The notes under the pieces: model-generated | What the model saw: the letters and a program-made list of their open reading frames with translations, nothing else | Databases searched by the model: none | What the model was told of the DNA's origin: nothing | Position numbers and translations under genes: made by a program | In this document: positions 30,403 to 36,283 of the stretch, one piece after another | How positions within the stretch are numbered: position 1 is the first letter of the stretch | Layout of the letters: every line of letters begins with the position of its first letter | Assembly: GCA_036397975.1 (NCBI GenBank) | Contig: DASWHW010000038.1 | Coordinates: 1 to 37,917 of the forward strand | From: SZUA-287 sp036397975 | GTDB taxonomy: Bacteria; Bacteroidota; Ignavibacteria; UBA10030; UBA6906 | Length of the DNA: 37,917 nucleotides | Reading direction: 5' to 3'

Positions 30403-30431
30403 AAAATAGAGAATAAGTTCATCCAATGCAA
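30403..30431 (-). promoter_or_regulatory. Candidate fur-feo promoter
   Basis: On the minus strand TTGCAT (30431-30426), 17-base spacer, TATTTT (30408-30403). The hexamers are imperfect, but the palindrome at 30383-30401 falls just downstream, where the start of transcription is expected, as is common in Fur-repressed promoters. Confidence 0.45.
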
Positions 30432-30539
30432 GCAAAATTTGACCCAAATCCTTCGAATCCATTCAATCGCTGCCATTCCTGATACTATTTCCAGCACTCG
30501 AAATTCAATAAAAAAAGGTATCAAATTTGATTATTTTCC

Positions 30540-30567
30540 TTGCTTATTTTGATTGTATTTCTATCTT
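30540..30567 (+). promoter_or_regulatory. Weak candidate promoter of deoxyhypusine synthase-like gene
   Basis: TTGCTT at 30540-30545, 16-base spacer, TATCTT at 30562-30567, in a very AT-rich stretch (30402-30611) where such matches also arise by chance. Confidence 0.25.
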
Positions 30568-30611
30568 TTGGCTGTTGATATTTAACCACTTTCATTAATT
30601 GTTATTCTTCA

Positions 30612-31715
30612 ATGAAGCTGACTAAGTCGAACCTTTTAAGTGGGAAGCAGATTCAACCCAAGCCGATTGGAAAAGACATTCGGGTTACTGAGTTGGTTGA
30701 GAACTACTTTCAAGCGTACAATTCAGGCAGAATTCGGGAGGCATCGAATATCTTCACACAAAAGATGCTCAAGTCGAATGTTACGGTTGGAATGAGTTTG
30801 ACTGGTGCCCTGACTCCTGCGGGACTCGGCGGTTCTTGCGTTGTTCCACTGATTGAGGCGGGATTTGTCGACTGGATTGTTAGCACAGGCGCAAATCTAT
30901 ACCATGACACTCATTTTTCAATCGGACACAAGCTTCACCGGGGAAGCCCTTTTGCTGATGACAGGATTCTTCGAAAACAGGGGGTCATTAGAATCTATGA
31001 TATTCTGTTCGATTATGAAGTTCTGCTTCGAACAGATGAATTCTTCCGTGAAATCCTTCGCAAGGATGAGTTTCAAAAAGAGATGGGAACAGCTGAGTTG
31101 CATTACCTTTTAGGTAAGTATGTTGCTGAACGAGAGCGTATTTTGGGGATTAGGCATCCGAGTATACTTTCGACGGCGTATCGTTGCGGCGTACCAGTGT
31201 ATACTTCCTCTCCTGGAGATAGCTCGATTGGGATGAACATAGCTGAGGTACACCTCATGGGATACCGAACCAGAATTGATGTTCTGCTGGATGTGAATGA
31301 AACTGCGGCAATTGTTCTTGAGGCAAAGCGGTCAAATGGAAGGAGTGGCGTTCTGATTTTCGGCGGCGGATCTCCAAAGAACTTTATTCTCCAAACTGAA
31401 CCACAAATCCAGGAAGTGCTGAAGATCAACGAGAAAGGACACGACTACTTTCTCCAGATCACGGACGCAAGGCCAGATACTGGCGGATTGTCCGGAGCAA
31501 CACCTGCCGAGGCTGTTAGTTGGGGAAAGGTTGACCCCGATCAGCTGCCAGATACTGTAGTGGCATACGTTGACTTAACAATTGCAATGCCAATCATGAC
31601 CTCATATGCGTTGGCAAGAGTTAAGCCGCGAAAGCACAAGCGGCTCTATGATAGAAGGCATCAACTTGTGGATCGATTACGGGCTGCATATCTGAGGGCA
31701 CAGAAGAAAAAATAA
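30612..31715 (+). CDS. Deoxyhypusine synthase-family protein
   Basis: A 367-residue homologue of deoxyhypusine synthase. In eukaryotes and archaea this enzyme moves the aminobutyl part of spermidine to a lysine of eIF5A/aIF5A using NAD. The active-site block is conserved: GATPAEAVSWGKV (about 296-307), with the catalytic lysine at K306, matching the EAVSWGK motif of the eukaryotic enzyme. N-terminal segments MSLTGALTPAGLGG and the NAD-region TGANLYHDTHF also fit. Bacteria lack eIF5A, and bacterial members include homospermidine-synthase-like enzymes, so the likely role is in polyamine metabolism or modification of an unknown protein. The start has no clear Shine-Dalgarno. A histone-like gene follows 49 bases later. 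Confidence 0.9.
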   Translation: MKLTKSNLLSGKQIQPKPIGKDIRVTELVENYFQAYNSGRIREASNIFTQKMLKSNVTVGMSLTGALTPAGLGGSCVVPLIEAGFVDWIVSTGANLYHDTHFSIGHKLHRGSPFADDRILRKQGVIRIYDILFDYEVLLRTDEFFREILRKDEFQKEMGTAELHYLLGKYVAERERILGIRHPSILSTAYRCGVPVYTSSPGDSSIGMNIAEVHLMGYRTRIDVLLDVNETAAIVLEAKRSNGRSGVLIFGGGSPKNFILQTEPQIQEVLKINEKGHDYFLQITDARPDTGGLSGATPAEAVSWGKVDPDQLPDTVVAYVDLTIAMPIMTSYALARVKPRKHKRLYDRRHQLVDRLRAAYLRAQKKK

Positions 31716-31763
31716 TCTCCCCGCTTAAGGGGTAAACTCACACATAACCTCATGGAGGAACTC

Positions 31764-31961
31764 ATGAACAGAATCCAAGAACTTCGCGAGATGTTGGATA
31801 CATTCGAAAAGGACTTTGTGAAGTTCTATGATAAGGGCAACAAGTCTGCAGGAACACGGGTTCGAAAAGCGATGAACGAACTCAAGAGGAAGGCGCAAGA
31901 AATAAGGAAAGAAGTTCAGGAAATCAAAGCTCAGGCGAAAGAAACGGTCGTTACTCCGTAA
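31764..31961 (+). CDS. Histone H1-like DNA-binding protein Hc1
   Basis: A 65-residue Lys/Arg-rich protein, mostly helical (EMLDTFEKDFVKFYDKGNKSAGTRVRKAMNELKRKAQEIRKEVQEI), matching the Hc1-like family known from chlamydiae and common in Bacteroidota. It should bind DNA non-specifically and help pack the chromosome. The start at 31764 is chosen because GGAGG lies six bases upstream; the in-frame ATG at 31752 overlaps that Shine-Dalgarno. A strong hairpin follows the stop. Confidence 0.88.
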   Translation: MNRIQELREMLDTFEKDFVKFYDKGNKSAGTRVRKAMNELKRKAQEIRKEVQEIKAQAKETVVTP

Positions 31962-31988
31962 CGAGGCTATCTTCCCAGGGGGTTTCGA

Positions 31989-32013
31989 GCGTGGCAGGAT
32001 TACCCTGCCACGC
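31989..32013. terminator. Strong hairpin after the Hc1 gene
   Basis: GCGTGGCAGG and CCTGCCACGC (10 pairs) around a five-base loop, 27 bases after the stop. No T-run follows on the plus strand (A-rich instead), so it may protect the transcript end rather than terminate by itself. Confidence 0.55.
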
Positions 32014-32023
32014 ATCTGAGAGT

Positions 32024-32049
32024 AAAAAAAACCCACTTTTCAGTGGGTT
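32024..32049 (-). terminator. Rho-independent terminator of rpsU
   Basis: On the minus strand a seven-pair stem (AACCCAC/GTGGGTT, 32030-32049) is followed by eight T (32031-32024). It lies 10 bases beyond the rpsU stop. Confidence 0.88.
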
Positions 32050-32058
32050 GTGGGAAAG

Positions 32059-32253
32059 TTAAACCTGCTCCATCAGTGCTCGTTGGGCACGACGTATTGC
32101 CTTGACCTTTTTCATTCTCTTCTTGACGGAGGGTTTAGTAAAGTATGCTCTCTTTTTGAATTCCTTGAGCACGCCTGACCTCTCGTATTTTTTCTTGAAT
32201 CGCTTCAGTGCGCGATCAATAGGCTCATTCTCTGAAACTACTATTCCGACCAA
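32059..32253 (-). CDS. rpsU: Small ribosomal subunit protein bS21
   Basis: A 64-residue basic protein with the bS21 pattern ENEPIDRALKRFKKKYERSG and the C-terminal AYFTKPSVKKRMKK. It joins the small ribosomal subunit late and helps mRNA start-site recognition. The longer frame begins with a GTG (32262) that is itself part of the Shine-Dalgarno AGGAGGTGA; TTG at 32253, eight bases after GGAGG, is the better start. It follows the zinc-ribbon gene by 42 bases and ends in a clean terminator. Confidence 0.93.
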   Translation of the reverse strand: MVGIVVSENEPIDRALKRFKKKYERSGVLKEFKKRAYFTKPSVKKRMKKVKAIRRAQRALMEQV

Positions 32254-32304
32254 AAAAATCACCTCCTCAAATTTCCTAGATCGTAAGTTGAAGTTTAAAT
32301 AAAA

Positions 32305-32682
32305 TCAGTTTTCAGCAATGCCCTCGAGAAGGCGTTTTTCGCCTAGCTTCTCAAAGGAAACAACAATGGCTTTATCACCGCCAGAGGTCAGTTCCTTCGA
32401 CACAATCTTTCCAATGTCGTCCCATTCTGTGTGAAAGATAGCATCTCCGACCTGGTAGGTATTCTCCGGACTATAAACGGCAGCGCTCGATTTATCGATT
32501 TTCTTCGCAGCTTCTTCCTGAGACCGCTTCATGGCTTCAAGATCTAGTAAGGAGGCATGTCGACATCGAGTACATCGATACCACGTCTTCTCTGGTTGGT
32601 TCTCAACGGAACCGATTTTCTCCATCTTTGTGACTTTGTCGCAATGGGCACAAAAATGGGAGAGGTGTTTTCCCCGTGCCAT
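32305..32682 (-). CDS. Zinc-ribbon protein with Tudor-like C-terminal domain
   Basis: A 125-residue cytoplasmic protein. The N-terminal zinc ribbon has Cys pairs FCAHC and YRCTRC. After a charged helix (LEAMKRSQEEAAKKIDKS) comes a small beta domain: YQVGDAIFHTEWDDIGKIVSKE to AIVVSFEKLGEKRLLEG. That pattern (G-D-x-x-x-H-x-x-x-x-x-G-x-V, then V-x-F-E-x-x-G-x-K-x-L) is like the C-terminal Tudor domain of UvrD/PcrA, which contacts RNA polymerase; this similarity is by eye. It is followed by rpsU in the same transcript. Function unknown; a role at RNA polymerase or the ribosome would fit. The start has GGAG eight bases upstream. Confidence 0.8.
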   Translation of the reverse strand: MARGKHLSHFCAHCDKVTKMEKIGSVENQPEKTWYRCTRCRHASLLDLEAMKRSQEEAAKKIDKSSAAVYSPENTYQVGDAIFHTEWDDIGKIVSKELTSGGDKAIVVSFEKLGEKRLLEGIAEN

Positions 32683-32716
32683 GTTAAATTCTCCACTTCA
32701 ATGAGATTCTGAGGAA

Positions 32717-32751
32717 CATAACCGACGAGGTGCAGCCAACGTGGGGTTATG
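32717..32751. promoter_or_regulatory. Inverted repeat in zinc-ribbon/rpsU leader
   Basis: CATAACC (32717-32723) and GGTTATG (32745-32751) flank 21 bases within the predicted 5' leader of the zinc-ribbon-rpsU transcript. It could be a leader hairpin for autoregulation. With only seven pairs and a long loop it may also be chance. Confidence 0.35.
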
Positions 32752-32764
32752 ATGAGCCGTGTTT

Positions 32765-32793
32765 AATGTACCGCATTTCCTTCCCCAAGTCAA
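32765..32793 (-). promoter_or_regulatory. Promoter of zinc-ribbon/rpsU unit
   Basis: On the minus strand TTGACT (32793-32788), 17-base spacer, TACATT (32770-32765). The -35 matches at five of six positions. The leader to the ATG at 32682 would be about 75 bases. Confidence 0.55.
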
Positions 32794-32835
32794 GGTACCG
32801 ATAAGAAGGTTGATTCATCCTATGGCTGAAATTAG

Positions 32836-32864
32836 TTGAGCTATTCGGATAGTTTTCGTATTTT
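32836..32864 (+). promoter_or_regulatory. Promoter of the tRNA gene
   Basis: TTGAGC at 32836-32841, 17-base spacer, TATTTT at 32859-32864, placing the start of transcription about 13 bases before the mature tRNA. Confidence 0.5.
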
Positions 32865-32883
32865 TCTTCAGTGTAATTCAAAA

Positions 32884-32957
32884 GGGCCCTTAGCTCAGTT
32901 GGTTAGAGCAGCAGACTCATAATCTGCGGGTCGTAGGTTCGAGCCCTACAGGGCCCA
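32884..32957 (+). tRNA. tRNA, anticodon CAT (elongator Met or Ile-lysidine)
   Basis: A complete 74-base cloverleaf: acceptor GGGCCCT/AGGGCCC with A73, D arm GCTC-GAGC, anticodon stem GCAGA/TCTGC with loop CTCATAA, a five-base variable loop and T arm GTAGG-TTCGAGC-CCTAC. The CCA end is not encoded. An initiator is ruled out by the paired 1-72 position and lack of the three G-C pairs in the anticodon stem. The strong GGGCCC acceptor resembles tRNA-Ile2, whose C34 is changed to lysidine, but elongator Met cannot be excluded by eye. Confidence 0.95.
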
Positions 32958-33160
32958 CGCATAATAAGGTCCTAGACCATTGTCTTGCACATCATTTTCA
33001 TTCGATTCTACATTCTCTGGGGTAATACCTACATCCTACCCTCACCCCCAGCCTCACAGTCCCTTTTTCTCTAAAATTATCAGATTGGCGCGCCGCTTGT
33101 ATGTTATGACCGCAAATAGTGTATCATCTATAATTGATAACATGAGAAGGGTGATTCGAG

Positions 33161-33541
33161 ATGAGAATCTTAGCAGTCGACGATGAGAAGGGATACCTCT
33201 GTCTTTTGGGTGATTTGCTCAGAGGTTATGGATTTGAAGTCCTTCTCGCGGAGAATGGAAAGCAGGCACGAGAATTACTGGAGGGGGAGAAAATTGACAT
33301 GATCATTTCGGATGTTCACATGCCCACGCTGGACGGTGTCGCATTTCACAGCTATGTCCGTGAATTCACTGAAGCACGTGAAGCGCCGTTCATTTTTATC
33401 TCTGGAATGGACGATGCCAAGACACGAGGCGCGGTCGTGAAACCAGGGTTGGATTTTTTCTTGAAAAAAACTACACCTGTCGACGAGATCGTTTCCTTGA
33501 TACGAAGTCTAGAGGTTAGCATAGCTGCAAAATCAATCTGA
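33161..33541 (+). CDS. Single-domain response regulator
   Basis: A 126-residue CheY-like receiver with no output domain. The acidic pocket D7-D8, phospho-acceptor D51 (IISDVHMP), Ser81 (FISGMD) and Lys102 are in place; after Lys102 the usual Pro is replaced (LKKTTP). Single-domain receivers relay or buffer phosphate and often control motility or pili, in line with the filament genes 325 bases downstream, though that link is an inference. A GAAGGG-like Shine-Dalgarno is about nine bases from the ATG. No histidine kinase gene is near. Confidence 0.9.
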   Translation: MRILAVDDEKGYLCLLGDLLRGYGFEVLLAENGKQARELLEGEKIDMIISDVHMPTLDGVAFHSYVREFTEAREAPFIFISGMDDAKTRGAVVKPGLDFFLKKTTPVDEIVSLIRSLEVSIAAKSI

Positions 33542-33866
33542 TGGATGTCGTGTATTTTGGTTGAGGTTAATGTGTTTGCGTCTATTCGCCTGAGCGGACT
33601 GAGTTGAAGGAGGATGAGTTACAGAATTGGCTGAAGAAATACTTACTACGCTCATGTGGAATAACGATAATTCACGGTAGAATTTCCTAGGTGGTGTTAT
33701 TATTACCTGCAGTTGTGGAATTTGAGTCAAAAGACGAATGAACATGGCGGTTGTCTCCATTCAGGATGTTGGCACAACGTTTGGGACTTTAATATGACGG
33801 AATTACAAATAATCAACCTAATCTAAAATCACTCATATTTCACAAACATAATAAAGGAGTTCCAAT
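33542..33866. other. Intergenic region before pilin genes
   Basis: A 325-base gap. Nothing convincing is encoded: one short open stretch on the plus strand (about 33574-33692) has protein-like composition but no good start, so it may be a degraded gene end. The right part holds the candidate pilin promoter and a leader of about 70 bases ending in AAGGAG before the first pilin. Confidence 0.5.
33769..33796 (+). promoter_or_regulatory. Candidate pilin promoter (sigma-54-like or sigma-70)
   Basis: TTGGCAC-N5-TTGG at 33769-33784 fits the sigma-54 consensus at nearly all fixed positions of the -24 element with correct spacing, but the -12 dinucleotide is GG rather than GC. The same DNA can be read as a sigma-70 site, TTGGCA and TAATAT (33791-33796) with a 16-base spacer. 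Confidence 0.4.
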
Positions 33867-34280
33867 ATGGGACAGCAGCAGCTCTTGTTAATCATTCTTG
33901 GCGTTATCGTTGTCGGTATCGCAGTTGCAGTCGGTATTACCATGTTCACCGATAACGCAACCTCTGCCAACCGCGATGCGGTCGTGAATGATCTCGTAAA
34001 CCTGTCAGCCCGTGCGCAACAGTACTATCGTCGTCCTACGACTCTCGGTGGCGGTGGTAATGTTTTTACTGGCTGTACACTTTCTGATCTTGTGACTGTC
34101 GCCTCAGGTGCAACGTCATACGTCAATGCTAATGGATCCTACAGTATCGTTGGCGCCGTGACAGACAGCTTGCTCACCATTCAGGGTGAAGGAAACGAAA
34201 TCGGAAATGATGGTTCGGGCAAAGTAAAAGTAACGATGGAAGTTCGTGCCGGTAGAACACAGACAACGATTAATAACTAA
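33867..34280 (+). CDS. Atypical pilin-like filament subunit 1
   Basis: A 137-residue protein with a hydrophobic helix right at the N-terminus (MGQQQLLLIILGVIVVGIAV), an amphipathic stretch (FTDNATSANRDAVVNDLVNLSARAQQYYRRP) and a small beta-rich end with a GGGG-x-x-F motif. The overall layout is that of type IV pilins, and A-x-x-Y-Y after the helix is common there. It lacks the usual basic leader ending in Gly-Phe and the Glu5 of the mature form: only Met-Gly could be cut off. It is homologous to the next protein and to the one at 12638-13036. AAGGAG precedes the ATG. Followed by a terminator, it is likely the most abundant of the cluster. Confidence 0.85.
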   Translation: MGQQQLLLIILGVIVVGIAVAVGITMFTDNATSANRDAVVNDLVNLSARAQQYYRRPTTLGGGGNVFTGCTLSDLVTVASGATSYVNANGSYSIVGAVTDSLLTIQGEGNEIGNDGSGKVKVTMEVRAGRTQTTINN

Positions 34281-34296
34281 TCCGGTTTAATGTTGT

Positions 34297-34330
34297 GGGG
34301 CTTTCGCAAGAGAGCCCCTCATCATTTTTT
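34297..34330 (+). terminator. Terminator between the two pilin genes
   Basis: Nine-pair stem GGGGCTTTC/GAGAGCCCC with a GCAA tetraloop (34297-34318, one wobble), then six T at 34325-34330. The tail starts six bases after the stem, so read-through into the second pilin gene is likely. Confidence 0.7.
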
Positions 34331-34353
34331 CGTAATTAACGCAGGACGGTCAT

Positions 34354-34749
34354 ATGGGATCGCAACAATTGCTTCTGATCATATTGGGGATGGTAGTCAT
34401 CGGCATAATGGTCGTGATTGGGATAACACTCTTCACCAATCAGGCAGCTGCTACCAATCGGGATGCAATTGCCAATGATCTGGTCCATGCTTCAAGTGCC
34501 GCGCAAGCCTACTGGAGGCGACCCCAGATTTTGAGTGGCGGAGGCAAATCGTTCGTTGGGTTTGACTTGCGTTGGTCTTTCAGGACACTCAGCAATGACA
34601 ATGGTACGTATGCGGTCGTAGGTGCTTTGACCGATAGCCTTGTAACAATGGAAGGGGTCGGTCATAACATAGGACGAGATTCAACTACTCCCGTCAAGGT
34701 TGCAATTAGAGTTTATCCCTCAAGGATTGAGGTTCAGGAAGTGAATTAG
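34354..34749 (+). CDS. Atypical pilin-like filament subunit 2
   Basis: A 131-residue paralogue of the preceding protein: MGSQQLLLIILGMVVIGIMV, then ATNRDAIANDLVHASSAAQAYWRRP and a GGGKSFVGF motif. It shares the leaderless N-terminus and lacks Glu5. The globular end differs more than the helix, as expected for subunits with distinct surface roles. AGGA lies ten bases upstream of the ATG. It is bounded by terminators on both sides, so its transcript depends on read-through from the first pilin gene. Confidence 0.85.
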   Translation: MGSQQLLLIILGMVVIGIMVVIGITLFTNQAAATNRDAIANDLVHASSAAQAYWRRPQILSGGGKSFVGFDLRWSFRTLSNDNGTYAVVGALTDSLVTMEGVGHNIGRDSTTPVKVAIRVYPSRIEVQEVN

Positions 34750-34834
34750 CGAGTTTCGAGAATGTTTCGGGGCTCCCCTTATCATGATCTGCATTTTTAC
34801 TAGGTGGGGGATCTAGTAATCGATGGCGGTTGTG

Positions 34835-34856
34835 AAAGGGGAGATTCCCCTTTTTT
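34835..34856 (+). terminator. Terminator between pilin 2 and pilC
   Basis: Seven-pair stem AAAGGGG/CCCCTTT (34835-34853) with a five-base loop and three further T. The pilC ATG follows 23 bases later with no promoter between, so this likely limits rather than stops expression of pilC-pilB. Confidence 0.65.
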
Positions 34857-34879
34857 CCATATAACAGAGGACTTCAGCA

Positions 34880-36259
34880 ATGGCAGAGTTTCGTATTGAA
34901 GGTGTAACATCTGCGGGGAAGCCTGTGCAAGGCATCCTGGAGGCAGATTCAGCTCGATCGGCAAAGCAAAAGGCCGCTCAGATGGCTGCCCAACGCAAGT
35001 TCAAAGTTCTTCAGATCATCCCCCGTGCGACTTGGGTCTACAAAGTTCAAAGGGGAACTGAAAAGCCAATTACTGGAGAGCAAAAGGCCTTCACGAAAGG
35101 TGAAGTTCAAGAGGCACTTCAGAAGATGGGCTATAGGGTCATCAGAGTCCAAAAGCGCCTTCTTGACATCAAACTTAAACCACCCTCCACGGAGATCGTG
35201 ACGTTTGTTCGTGTCAGCGCTGATTTGATCAGGCAAAAGTTGCCTTTCAATGAGATTATGCAACTCCTGGTCAATGATATCGAAAACAAAACTTTACGCG
35301 AAGCCCTCAAAGAGATCAACACAGAACTTAAACAAGGCAAAGACAGTGAACGTGCTTTCATTAAGCACGAGGCTGTTCTTGGACGGTTCACCGCTCATAT
35401 GCTTGGCCTCGCTTCCAAGAGTGGTAACATGGCTGAGATCTACGACAGCACTGCAAAGTTCCTTGAACGGCAAGCAGAATTCAAAAAGAATCTGAAGAGT
35501 GCCCTCATCACACCCGTGGTCACCCTGATTGTATTATTTGGTGCCGTTGTTTACTATGTCGGCTATATTTTTCCTGCGACCGCTGGTCTGTTTCGTAAAT
35601 TTGGAATCGATCTTCCGCCGATGACGAAAGCCACGCTAGTGCTCAGTGATTTTCTAGTTGATAATATTCTCATCCTTCTCATTGCAACGATAGTCCCACT
35701 GATTCTTGCCATCAGGTTCTTTTCGACAGAAAAAGGACGCTACTATCTCGACAAATATATTTGGCATATTCCAGTAATGGGCGGGCTCCTCCACAAGATG
35801 AGTATCGAAATCTTCTGCCGGGTCTTTTATGCATTGTACAGTGGATCTGGCGAGAACATTGAAGTCATTAGAATGTCGGCAGAGGCAAGCGGGAACAAGT
35901 TTATGGAACAGCAAATAAAGACTATTGCCTTGCCGATGATGATTCAAAAAGGCTCCGGTATTATGGAAGCATTTGAAGCAACCGGCGTCTTTACAAAAAC
36001 CGCGTTATCACGTTTCCACTCTGGTGCCGAAACAGGGACTGTAAAGAATACTGCACTCCAACTTGCAGAGTATTACGAGAAAGAAACTACCTACAAAATG
36101 AAGAATGCAATTGATTATATTCAGTTGATTATCTCGATGGTAATCATGGTTGTGTTGACGGCATTGACTATCGTCTCGTCGGAAACTGCCACCATTCGGC
36201 CAAAGAACCCAGCGATCGGAGGGGTTGTTGAACAACAACTCCAGCATCCAATCACCTGA
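34880..36259 (+). CDS. pilC: Type IV filament platform protein PilC/GspF
   Basis: A 459-residue inner-membrane platform protein. It has two T2SSF domains, each followed by membrane helices (about 205-235, 260-285 and 420-440); recognisable pieces are FVRVSADLIRQKLPFNEIMQLL, MLGLASKSGNMAEIYDSTAKFLERQ, and FHSGAETGTVKNTALQLAEYYEKE. The N-terminal 100 residues hold two copies of the short G-x-x-x-A-x-x-x-A-x-x-x-L-x-x-x-G-like element that normally occurs once before the first T2SSF domain. PilC links the assembly ATPase to the pilin pool. It comes right after the atypical pilins and before pilB. Confidence 0.93.
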   Translation: MAEFRIEGVTSAGKPVQGILEADSARSAKQKAAQMAAQRKFKVLQIIPRATWVYKVQRGTEKPITGEQKAFTKGEVQEALQKMGYRVIRVQKRLLDIKLKPPSTEIVTFVRVSADLIRQKLPFNEIMQLLVNDIENKTLREALKEINTELKQGKDSERAFIKHEAVLGRFTAHMLGLASKSGNMAEIYDSTAKFLERQAEFKKNLKSALITPVVTLIVLFGAVVYYVGYIFPATAGLFRKFGIDLPPMTKATLVLSDFLVDNILILLIATIVPLILAIRFFSTEKGRYYLDKYIWHIPVMGGLLHKMSIEIFCRVFYALYSGSGENIEVIRMSAEASGNKFMEQQIKTIALPMMIQKGSGIMEAFEATGVFTKTALSRFHSGAETGTVKNTALQLAEYYEKETTYKMKNAIDYIQLIISMVIMVVLTALTIVSSETATIRPKNPAIGGVVEQQLQHPIT

Positions 36260-36283
36260 TGTAGTATTGACTTTGACTCCCCC

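Noticed and set aside
32980..33186. 68-codon plus-strand frame after the tRNA
   Set aside because: Ser/Pro-rich with no Shine-Dalgarno and overlaps the response regulator start; low-complexity chance frame.
33574..33692. Short protein-like frame before the pilins
   Set aside because: No usable start codon with Shine-Dalgarno and no similarity I can name; mentioned only as possible gene remnant.
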